64,000 nt of DNA, from the NCBI GenBank assembly GCA_039566865.1, contig CM076943.1:14804001-14868000 (forward strand). Direction: 5' to 3'. The stretch is from Aurelia coerulea. Lineage: Eukaryota > Cnidaria > Scyphozoa > Semaeostomeae > Ulmaridae. A program made the translations under genes and the position numbers. Below, one piece after another: positions 34,201 through 46,200 of the stretch. The notes under the pieces were generated by a model. It made no database searches. It was given only the letters and a program-made list of their open reading frames with translations, and was not told the origin of the DNA. Each line of letters opens with the position of its first letter. Within the stretch, counting starts at the first letter, position 1.

Positions 34201-37200
34201 ACAAGCAGGTAGGCCTCATTGAAAGTAAAAGACGTGATGAATCAATCTCTTGGAGACCAAGTTAGTTTCAAAGCCCAACAGTGTGAAACACTTTCAGATT
34301 TATAGGTCAACTTAAATTGTGAAAAGTGTTACGACTTTGGCTCGAAACTTTTCTGAATTTTCTTCGTGATTGGTAAACCCATGAAATTGAGCTCTTCTTA
34401 ACGGTCAGTTTCTAGCCAGTGGGATTTTCAGAGCGGGCGTTCCAAGTTATTCGATTTTTTACGACAGACAATGTCGCCTTGCTATCGAAAGGTTGAATGA
34501 CTTTTGATTGTGTAAAATTGTGCCGGCCCGGAAAGTCCATTGACTGGAAACTGGCCTATACTCTAGCAAAATACATTAGCATAGGAAGAACCAGAAGTTT
34601 AGTCCTTAAAAAATGGTAAAGATCCTTCACAAGAATCTATTATCTTCCCCAAAATTCCCCTCGGTCATTCCTCCTTCATATTCCGTTCTTAAGTGTATGC
34701 CCGAAGAAAGATACTAAACTTCAGCTCTTTCCCCAATGGAATACTGTAGTATTGTGACGAGTATTTACGGTACAAGCCTTGCGCACATCAACATGGATTT
34801 CCTGCCTCAGAATTCTTGTTTACAAAAACTTACAGAAAAACTTACAAAAACTTATCTAAACAAAGACCAAAATCGTTTTGAACGTTTCAAGCTACGGTAC
34901 TAAACGTTTCTTAGAACTTTCTTATAAAAACACAGAGGAAATTAGGTATATCTTCTATCAATCCTAGTAAAAGCTTACTCAATTTCGAATTGTTTACTTC
35001 ATTCAGGGGGTGGATATTTCACGAAGAATTTTATGAAACTGTGCCTCTATCTAGAGACGACTGCAGTAAATACCGGAATGATACAATAAAGATACTAGCG
35101 CGAATATACGGGCGATTTCCTTGATGACATGGAAAATGTTTCTTACATAAAAGTTTCTGTTCCTCATAGCGTAGTTAATTTGCTCATAGCTTCACAATTT
35201 TTTTGTTCATTCACAAATTGGGTTTCTTCTAAAGTGCTATTTACAAGAGCGCTTATAGATGTAGATTTTTGGTAGACCAAAAATTCACAGATAGATGTGA
35301 ACAGAAAGCGAAGAAGGAGATTGAAAATATCAACAATAGAGGAATGACAAAGCTGCAGCCTTTAGCTACCTGAAAGAGGATAACTCTTATGCATGGTTTT
35401 CTAAATGAATTCCATTGTTCCAAAAGCTTGCAAAAGAAACCAGTAAACTAAAAGATGATTACCAACCTGTCGTCCTGAGAATCCCGCTTCGTCCATTTTT
35501 TCATCCCCCTGCTCATCACCCGATGCCTCACCAGAAGATGCAGCATGTTTACTGTCCACAGCTAAATCACTGGATGAGCTAAATATCACAGACAGGCTCG
35601 CCTTGAGCGCGCCTTTGTGTCCGCATAAGGGCAACAGTTGGATCAGACGTTCACGCGTCTTTTTCTACGAAGAAGAAAACAAAATAAATCAAATATCACA
35701 GACAAGCTTGTTTTGAGCGCACCTCTGTGTTCACGTAGAGAGAACAGCTGGATCAGATGTTCACGTGTCATTTTCTGCTCATAGAGAATAGTGAATTATG
35801 ACTATGGATCGGGCATTCCAAGACCAAAGAGAAATGCGTCACTTCATGAACTAAAAATCACAAACAAGCTTGCTTTGAGCTTACGAAGCTAAACTAAATT
35901 ACGTAGTGTGACATCAGAAGGGCAAAAACTACACAATAGGTTTACAAAAGAGAGCTCAAGTGACTGGTATCTAAAAAATGCACACTTGACCGTGCATTGG
36001 AGATTCAATATTTCATTCGGAGAATGAGGCAAGCGACGACAATCATTGTCAACTTCGCTGAAGATGAACCAAGTTTGGTTCGAAACGTACGAAAATTAAC
36101 ATGTTTTAAGACAATTTTACTGTTTATATTTAACCTGATTTGTGTCTCTCAACTTGGAATGTCGTATCTAAAACAACATGGGATGTCGATAAAATGAAGT
36201 TTACAATGATTGTTGTCGCTTGCCTCATTCTCCACCATATCATCAAGCTGCGCTTTCCAACGAATTGTCCAATATCTAACTATTTTTCGTAATTCTAGAG
36301 ATGATTCTCGTTCGTCTACCTTTGCCACATACGTTATGGAAGAGTCAACCAACCATTGCTCAATATTACCCAACATAGGAAAAACCAAAATTTATAAACA
36401 GTAGCGCACTGACTCCATGTGCACTCAATCAAATCAAAATAAACAGAGAAAGCAAACATTGTGGTCGGCCGCGTTGGAGGTATGAAATCTATTCTTGAGG
36501 CTGTCAAATCGCTTTGTCTTAAACGGAACTGTGTCCTTTTCTACAAAATTCATCCTTACTAACAAAACCAGTTTGACTTGTTTTTCATCAAAATATGGCC
36601 TGTTAAACACTCCACGCTTTTTCAGACTCACCCGGTAGAACAAAAAAAAAACGGTGCAAGATGCAAAAAAAGTATTATATGCCATAATTAGAGCTACCTG
36701 AGATGCATGTGGCCTTCTCCAACACGACAAAGCATTCGAGTTTGTACCCGAGGGCGACTCTTCAGATTTCCCATCGTTCAGGGTTTCCTTTGACCCATGC
36801 TCAAACTTAGCACCAATTAGTGGAGTGGCAGCAACATCGTAAGTGAACTGCAATGTGCGGCCTGGCAGCTCTTTTCTCGTACTTTGTGTCGTAATAGACC
36901 AACAACTCTCTGCTAAAGTTAGACTGCTTCCCCAAGGAAGTTTTGGGGCCATTGAAAGCAGTGATGCGATTGAAGCACGTGGCTGTACTAAGACAGATGA
37001 ACGTAAGCTGTTTCCATCATCCCTTTCAACCTGCTCGTGTATCTGAGACGAATTTGATACAACTAGTTTCAAGATGCTGAGTGAGTCTTTCCATAAGTTA
37101 ACGTCCTACAAGAAAGAAACATTCGTCTTGATTTGAGTAGTCGTTACTGGTGCCTAAGTACCTGCTAGGTTTTTAGTAGGTCATAGGTTACCCCAGTGGT

Positions 37201-40200
37201 CAACGCGCTCGCCTTCTCTGCAGAAGGTTGTGGGTGGGGTTGTGGGTTCGAGTCCTGGTTTGGGCGCCTGCAGAGGTACCACTCAGTCATTCTAGAAATT
37301 CCGTATGTTTCTCTCCTCCGAGAAAAGCTTAGGCCCAGTTTACACTATATCGGATAGCTATCTGATTACTTGGGAAACATCTTTCAAAGTGTATCTGAAG
37401 CTACTGACCGTCAGCTGACGAACTCGAAAACAGGCCTTGAATTACCTTCACTGAGAATATCAACTGGTCAGAAATCTTTTGCCTACAGAGGGGCTAAGGT
37501 CTGGAGTGATCTAGATAGTGGTGTCAAAGCGTCCTCATCCCTATACACATTTCGTAGAAAATATAAAGCCAAACTATGACTCGTCTCGTTTTCTTTCTTT
37601 TTTTGTCAAAGATTATTGTAAATAGGATTATATTATATATTTAGCTATTATCAAATTCTATTTTAGCATGGCTCCTTGTAAAACAGTATGAAATATTGAG
37701 TGGATTACCATGGATAAAAAAGTTAAAATGAAAATCTTCACACCGCAATTTTCGCATCGGATAGAAGTGCAGTTTACATCACGCCAGAGCTATGTCAAAA
37801 CGCTCTACGCTCTTACAAAAGTTGCAGAATCGAGCGGCTGGAATTGTACACGAAAATTTGATATGGCTGCTACGGCACTAATACACAGCTTAAATTGGCC
37901 AACTGTAAGTGATATTATTAGAAGCGAAAGGATGTATTTGAGTATAGTTGGCCCGCATTTTAGATATTGCTGCTCTGTCTGGGGATGTGCTGGAGATACC
38001 ATTCTAAGAAAATTGCAAAAGCTGCAAAATTGAGCAGCTCGTGTTGCTACAAATAGTCCCTTCGTTGCCATTAATATCACAACTTGGGTGGTTAGCAGTC
38101 AAAGAAATGATTGATTTCGAGACAGCTTCTATAGCTTACAAATCCTTGAATGGGCTTGCACTTCCCTATAATGTAGTAAATGTTTAACAAATTGTCCGAT
38201 TCTTGCAATCGGACCTTACGTATTACCGGTACTGACCTCAAGATTCCACTATGCAAGACTTCAAATGGGCAACGAAATTTTTGGTATCGAGGAGTTACTG
38301 TTTGGAACCAGTTAAGGTATGAAATCAAAACTGCTCCTCCGCAAGCTACTTTCAAAACGAGACTAAAAGCGTTTTTGAAAGATTAAAGAGGTTGATAATC
38401 TAAATTCAACGTTCAGCACATACGTTTGACTTCTGAGTCCCTTTCCTTTTTATATGTTTTCTTTTCCTTTTATGGGATCTTCAAGTTTATTTGTGATCTT
38501 TATATGTAATTAGGTTAGTTATGTTTTTCAGCAGGGCACATTGAAAATCAGTGTATTTAAAACTATTGAATGTATTTAACCCTGTTGAAATAAATAACAA
38601 TGAAAAGTGAAAAATGGATGAAACGCTACTAAAATGTAAAATCGCAAAATGGCCTCGCACCTGAATACCTTTTCCAACTTGTTTGTCAAAAATTCGACTG
38701 GAAATGTCAGAAAACTGAGAAATACAGAAACTGTATAGAAAACTGAGAAATACAGAAGCTACCCTTAAGGAAAACTAACAATGGGTAAAAACTATATCTT
38801 TTCGCCGACCTAGGCTTTGGAATGACCTTGAACTTAATGTGAACAGGCATCCTCCTTGCCACCTTTAAAAGAATCAATAATGTATAGTATTTCTTTCATT
38901 TGTGGATGTCTTTTTGGGCGGCCCCCTGAAAGCAGTTCTTTGGACTGATGGGGCTAGCGTGTCTAAAAAATTAAAAAAAAAATAAATTGAAATTGAATAG
39001 AGGAAAATCCTTTCGCTTTGAAGATGATATGAAAATCACTCCGGGATGGCTTTGGCATGATATATGGTGCTATCCGATACAATTCCACAATTCACTCCAT
39101 AACCACATTTCTATACTTCGTGAACAATAAGAAACAATCTTTTGTTTAATAAGAAACAATGAAATTGAAAAACAAAGGATTAAAAAACAATGTTGGATTG
39201 CTTCCCCATAATGTAAACAGATGGCCTTGTTGGAAAAGTTAGGACAGCAAACACTTACTCGTTGTTAGCTTTCGTCAGGACACTTCTACCCAGTTCTGGA
39301 AATTTCGTAGCCATCGTTGTCGTAGTAATTCGCTGAGTAATGCTTGTTCGCTTATCTTTACGTATCTTTAAGAAACTAATTGCAAGAGACATTCCAGGAA
39401 CATTCTAGCTTAGGCCCATCAGCATGATGTTGTGATGAGCCTCGTTATCGTATCTAAATAGCCTCGTTATTGTAAATTAGGGGTTCTGGAACGATCTGGG
39501 GCCTTCTTGCTTACGTCATAACTTGTAATTGTAGCAAACTTTATCATGGCGATTCAGCACTCTAGAATTTTCGATTGTAAACGTATATAAAGGCCAGCTT
39601 TGTAGTTAGAATTTAGTGAGAAAGAAAATTACATCGAGATATATCGCATCAAAAGCAAAATCTGTGAGTTCTTTAGTGTCACTGGGAGTTCTATTGGGCG
39701 CAGGACTACTGGAGCAAAGAATTCCCCACACTAAAAGTGGCGATCCTGCCAGGACAGACAAGAATTAGGAAAATTCATCAAAGAACAAGATGGCTTCGAA
39801 GAAATCATTTGAACGGGATCTTTCAAAAAAGACTCTTCAACTAGAAGACATTGTGGAAACTTTACATTCGGGAGAAAGAGAGGACATTTCGTTGGCATAT
39901 GAGAGAATCTGCGAAACCATAAAGGATTTGGAAAATGCGAAAGACAAAGCCGTAAATGCCATGTTCGAAGAAGAGGACCAGTCACTAGAATCAGTGAAGG
40001 ACTGGAGTCAGATGCAGAAACAAGAAATCAACGTATTTCGGGATGTGCGAAGACAGCTGAAGGAAAAGTTGGCCGCCCTTCAGGAGGAAGAGTTACAAGA
40101 AAAGCGGCAACAGGAACAACATCAACAAAGGCTCGTTATGGAGGAACAAGCGAGAATGGCAAGGGAACAACTGCAAGCGACAGAAGCAGCCAAAATGCGA

Positions 40201-43200
40201 CAATTACAACTTGAGGAGGAATGGATGCAGAAGAAATTGCAAATGGAGCTCGAGAGCATACAGCAGAAAAGGGAAGACGAAGCAAGAAAAACACAAGTAG
40301 TGAAACTTCAGAAATACACCATTACACCATTTAAAGGGGATCACAAGGACTGGCTGCGGTTTTGGAATCAATTTTCGGTGGAAGTGGACGGATCAAACAT
40401 CTCAGAAATTAGCAAATTCAATTACCTCCTTGAACTGGTCGAAGGAAAACCGAAGGACGATATTCTGGGACTTCCACACACGCAAGAAGGATACGAAGAG
40501 GCAAAAAAGATTTTACAGGAAACATATGGGAAGGACATAAAGGTACGAAAAGCCCTTATAGTGGAATTGGAAGGACTGAGGCCAATTACGAGCATCAGCC
40601 AGATATGAGAAACTCATGACTTCTATAACAAGCTTGCGAGAGTCGTGCGAACGCTTGCGACGATGAAAAAGCTCGAGACAGCACAGAGCCACGTCTACAC
40701 TGTAATGGATAAACTGGGACCAGTTAAGGAAGCCTTGGTACAAAAAGACGATGACTGGGAAGAGTGGGATTTAGAGCAGCTTGTGGACAACTTGAGGAAG
40801 TATGTTGATAGACATCCGTTGCCAGTCGAGGATTCAACATCATCGAATCGTAATGTTTACAGGAAGCAGTACCAGGAAAACATGCAAGAATGGAAAAAGC
40901 GGGACAAAATGATGATGGCAAATGCTTTTCAGAAGAGTTTTCGAAAATCACCTGCATGTGTTTATTGTGGTAAAGGCAATCATCGTAGTACCGACTGCTT
41001 CAAGATTTTGGATGTCGCACACCGGAGGGAGATACTGAAGAAGAACAACATGTGTTACAATTGCACAGGGACAGGGCACATGGCCTCAAAATGTAGATCA
41101 AGAGGATGCATCAAATGTGGAGGAAGGCATCACACGTCTCTCTGTGACAGTGGCCCCGCAGATCAACAGCAGAGCAAATCTGACGTCAGTCAAGCTTCAG
41201 AAAAGGGTTTACGGGCAATGGATGAATCAACAACGCTGCATGCTTCAGTGGTGGCAAAAGTGAACGGAGTAAATGCAAGAATCATGCTTGATAGCGGAGC
41301 AGGAAGCTCGTACGTGTGCACAAGTCTTTTGACGCAGTTGGGAATAAAGCCATTGAAAGTCGAAAGAAGAGCTATTGAGCAGATGTATGGTACAATTACG
41401 AAGCAAGTGGAAATATATCCTGTAACAATTACATCAAACGTTGTGGATGGGTTCACACTTGATCTGAAATGCATAAATGGAGAAAAGGAAATTTTAACTT
41501 ACTTACCAAATCCTCGATTCTTGGACCAGATCCGAACAAAGACCCTGGAGCTGAATTTACGATGCTTGGCTGGACATTGTCAGGAAGGGCATTACACCTA
41601 AGTTTACAAGCAGAGAAAACATTCTTTCTGAAGTCAACACGCGATGAGTTTGAGCAGATGTGCTCCTTGGAGGTACTGGGACTAAAGGACACCCCCGACA
41701 AGCAAGAAGAGTTTCATAAAGATTTCATGGATAAGTTGCAGCAGCTCGACGATGGTACATACATAACACGTCTGCCGTGGAAAGAAGATGCGAGCAGTTT
41801 ACCAACAAACAAGATACTAGCAATGGCGAGACTTCGCAGCACAACCAACAAACTTGAGAGACTGGGAAGGCTGGAAGAATATCACTCAATTATGGAAGAG
41901 CAGTTACAACAAGGGATCATAGAGCCTGTTCCAGAGAAACCGACCGGAGAGATCATACATTGGATTCCACATCACCCTGTCATTCGAGATGAGGCCGAAT
42001 CAACAAAGATGAGAATTGTGTATGATTGTTCTGCACGTCAAACACTGAAGGACCCCTCACTCAATGACTTTTTAGAAACAGGCCCATCGCTACAGCCTTT
42101 GATATTCGACATTCTACTCAAGAACAGAATGCATGAGTTTTGCCTGACTGGAGACGTTAAAAAGGCATTCCTTCAAATCAAGATTCAACCACAAGATCGA
42201 GACGCGCAGAGACTATTTTGGTACACTGATCTGCAGGAAAGGCATATCGCTTCGTACCGGTTCACAAAGGTGATTTTTGGATCCGCCCCAAGCCCATACA
42301 TCCTTGGTGCAACGCTGACCAAACACTTAAATAAGTACAAGGAGCAGCATCCAGAAACAGTCGAGCAGTTAATGCAGAATACGTACGTCGACGATGTGCA
42401 ATGTGCAGCTGACGACGAGAAGGAGTTATTCAAATTCAAGGAAGAAAGTACAAAGATAATGGCAGAGGGTGGTTTTACTCTGCACAAATGGCACAGCAAC
42501 GTTGCAGCATTAGAAGCAGCAAAAGATGATCACATGAATATGGCAGAAGAAACATACGCCAAGACGTCTGTTGGAACAAAAGGCAGTGAGACCAAAATTC
42601 TTGGCATACAATGGAACAAATTGACAGACACCCTGGAAATCAGTTTCGAAAAGTTTCTCAAGAAGTCAGACGAGGGAAATTTGACAAAAAGGAAAATGTT
42701 GTCAGCAATCAACAGCGTCTTTGATCCATTGGGAATTGTCTCGCCTGTGATGATAACTGGGAAGATACTTTACAGCATAACCTGCTTGAAAAAGCTATCA
42801 TGGGATGAAGCCATACCAGAAGAGATTCAAAAACCATGGAACAAGTGGGTGAAGTCGATTGAAAGCTGCAATTCAGGAATCATCCCAAGAAGTGTTGCAC
42901 ATGGTAAAGCTTCAGATATCATACTACATGGCTTTTCCGATGCAAGCAAGTCGGCCATCTCTGCTGCAGTATACGTCACTTCGCCGAACAAAGAATCAGT
43001 TTTAGATCAGCATCTGTTGGTTGCCAAATCGAGAATAGCACCAAAGGATACAACAATTCCACGACTCGAGCTAATAGGAGCACACATGCTGAGCAAACTA
43101 TTGGACCATGTGAAGAAAACATTATCGGATTACCCAATAAAGGAGTGTCATGGATGGGTGGATAGCACAACAGTTTTGCATTGGATGAAAGATCAAGGCA

Positions 43201-46200
43201 AGTGGTCACAGTTCGTACGAAACAGGACAAAGGCAATCAACGCAAACAGCTTCATTCAGTGGCACTACGTTCCTACAGATGAAAATCCAAGTGACCTTGG
43301 AAGCAGAGGAGCAGAGCTAGAAAAGCTTAAAGAATTTTGGTTTCAAGGCCCATCCTGGCTGAACAGTGAAAGCTCTTGGCCAACCCAGCCAGAAATATCC
43401 GAGACAAGTGATGCATCGGAAGAAAAGATTCCCAGGACAGAAAAACAGTTGCTGGCTAAAGAGACAGATCAAGACGCTAGTGACTTAGACAGAATGCTAA
43501 CAAGGTATTCATACTGGAAGCTGGTACGCATAACAGCATATGTACTGCGATTTGTAGGGCACTGCCGCAAGAAGAAGAAGATCACATCCTTAGCACTCAC
43601 AAGCCAAGAAACTGACGAGGCAGAGAAGCTGTGGATTCGAAGAGCACAAACAACAGGCAACTTAACAACCACTATAGATTTGAAAAGGGGAGAAGACGGA
43701 ATCCTGCGATGTGATGGAAGAATACCAAACTACAACCCCATCTTTTTACCAAGAAGTCATCAGCTGGTTAAATTGGTCATCCAAGCCTGCCACCGAAAGA
43801 TGTTACATGGGGGAGTCTCAGTGACGATGAGCAAAGTTCGAGAGAGATTTTGGGTACAAAAGCTGAGATCTTTCATCAAGAGGATAGTGCACAACTGCAA
43901 CCTATGCAAGCGATTCAGAGTGAAGCCTTTATCAGCTCCAACCAAGTCTATGCTGCCAGAATTCAGAGCCGAGCTGAAAGATCCTTTTCTTGTCACAGGA
44001 GTTGACTTTGCTGGACCAATTAGATACAGGATGGCAAAAAGAAAGGTTGGAAAGGCTTACATTGCACTCTTTACCTGTAATAGTACGAGAGCTGTTCATC
44101 TGAAGCTATGCAAAGATTTGACTGCTCCGGAGTTTCAAAGAGCATTGAAGGAGTTTGTTGCACGAAGAGGATCACCAAAGCTGATGGTTAGTGACAACGG
44201 AAGGACGTTCATTGCGACAAAGAAGTGGCTAAAGACCTTGCGGAAGCATGAAAACCTTTCAAGTTATCTCATGGAGCAGGGGATACAATGGCGCTTCAAT
44301 ATGTCACGCGCTCCCTGGTGGGGAGGGTTCTTTGAACGTCTGATTGGCATCATGAAAAGAAGTTTATCGAAAGTCGTTGGAAAAAGCACCCTTAGCATCG
44401 AAGAATTGGAAGAAGTATTGCTGGACGTCGAGTGTGCCATGAACAACAGACCATTGTGCTACCTTGGAGAGGAGTTTAAAGAGCGTAGCTGTCCACGAAG
44501 AAGAAGAAGCCTGAACAGAAACAGTATTTTATATTAAAGCTGTAGTCACACTTTAATAGGGGGAGGGTGTTGGAAAAGTTAGGACAGCAAACACTTACTC
44601 GTTGTTAGCTTTCGTCAGGACACTTCAACCCAGTTCTGGAAATTTCGTAGCCATCGTTGTCGTAGTAATTCGCTGAGTAATGCTTGTTCGCTTATCTTTA
44701 CGTATCTTTAAGAAACTAATTGCAAGAGACATTCCAGGAACATTCTAGCTTAGGCCCATCAGCATGATGTTGTGATGAGCCTCGTTATCGTATCTAAATA
44801 GCCTCGTTATTGTAAATTAGGGGTTCTGGAACGATCTGGGGCCTTCTTGCTTACGTCATAACTTGTAATTGTAGCAAACTTTATCATGGCGATTCAGCAC
44901 TCTAGAATTTTCGATTGTAACGTATATAAAGGCCAGCTTGTAGTTAGAATTTAGTGAGAAAGAAAATTACATCGAGATATATCGCATCAAAAGCAAAATC
45001 TGTGAGTTCTTTAGTGTGAACACTCGCAAGGAGACGCGACGATGGCTATCTGGCGTTGTGTGAACATGGCCCCAAAGAAACTGGTTTATAAGAAACTAGT
45101 ACTACGATGATCAAACATTTAAAAAACTCTAGTACTACGTTCAAGAACAATCAAGGAACTCTAAAATTTTATTTCTAGAATAAGAGTCCGTAGATTACAG
45201 TTCGTGCGGCATTGCGTTAAGTTTTGACTGCAAAAAATTTGTAACTTTTTGCCTTAATGTGCATGGTTTATTTGTGGTGACATTATCAATGCAAAATGAA
45301 AGCCTTTTGTCGATAAGAAGGCCCAACTTCGAACCATAACGCAATTTTAGACGCCAAAAATAAGAAACTAATTACGAAACTTTAACTACTAAAACACCGA
45401 AATTTTCATGCGAAATTAAGAAACTTTTAGTACCAAGTGCTGATCCAAGTTTCTTATAAAAAACGTGTATAGCAACTAAAACTTCATTACCGTACAACAA
45501 AAGACTTACCTTCACATGTGCAGTAACGACTTTCAGCAAATGACCATGGAACTGTTTTAAACCAGGCGACGAGGCATCAGAATATTTCAAAATGGCACAG
45601 ATCATATTCAGCACTGGCTGCTGGAATTGAGTTGGTCCTTGTTCAAGAATCTGTTGAAGGAAAATAGATACGTTGCTAATAGATCATATGAAGTGTACCG
45701 TTGAAGAGGGCCTAACCACTCGAAGAAAACCGGCATCAATTTGGTCTTTTGCGCATTTTATTCTTTATTTCAGTGCTGACTAGTTTCGCCCACTATGGCA
45801 TCTTCAGAGCAACACATTTTGGCATTTCAAATCTATGGGCAATCACTGAGCATAGGTCAAACAAATTTGAAAAAGCAGTCCCATTGGGTTGAATTTTTTA
45901 TGCTAACAACTGTTACCAGACTAAAGGGTGGCCTTAAAACGTATGGCCACAACTGTAGGCATTGTTGGTGTTCTGCGATTACAGACAATGAGTTAGAAAG
46001 GAAGACTCAAGAAAAATGAAAATCGTCCCTTCTGAGTTGTATTAAACGATTAAAGGAGGACATCTGAACGCGCTAGAGCAAAGCTCCCTGCCAAAACTCT
46101 TGAGACACTTTGCTGTTTGGAGGAAATTTCAACCCCCCCTCCCCAGCCCCCCACTGCAATGTTGGAAGCAGGTGGAAATGTCATAGATGAGTTCACAGCT

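Larger units (their letters stand above)
39228..45017 (+). mobile_element. BEL/Pao LTR retrotransposon, recent but defective
   Basis: The structure is LTR, primer-binding site, gag with three zinc knuckles, aspartic protease, reverse transcriptase, RNase H, integrase, polypurine tract, LTR. The RT-before-integrase order and BEL-type motifs (DPGAEFTMLGWTLSG after the protease, YVDD) place it in BEL/Pao. The LTRs differ by about three changes over 450 bases, so insertion was recent. It is inserted in the Furry intron, antisense to the gene. Breaks: an in-frame stop at 40606, a frame change around 41500, a shortened integrase C-terminus and a truncated right LTR. Autonomous activity is therefore unlikely for this copy. 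Confidence 0.93.

Noticed and set aside
36434..36697. Coding extension of Furry exon 10
   Set aside because: A CAG|GTAGCT donor occurs at 36697, the next exon joins in phase, and the extension contains a CCGGGTG transposon end.
37195..37265. Functional tRNA gene
   Set aside because: A and B boxes are present but the acceptor and anticodon stems do not pair, so a tRNA-derived SINE fits better.
40606..40608. Programmed stop-codon read-through in BEL gag
   Set aside because: The element carries several other lesions, and no special read-through context is evident. A plain nonsense mutation is simpler.
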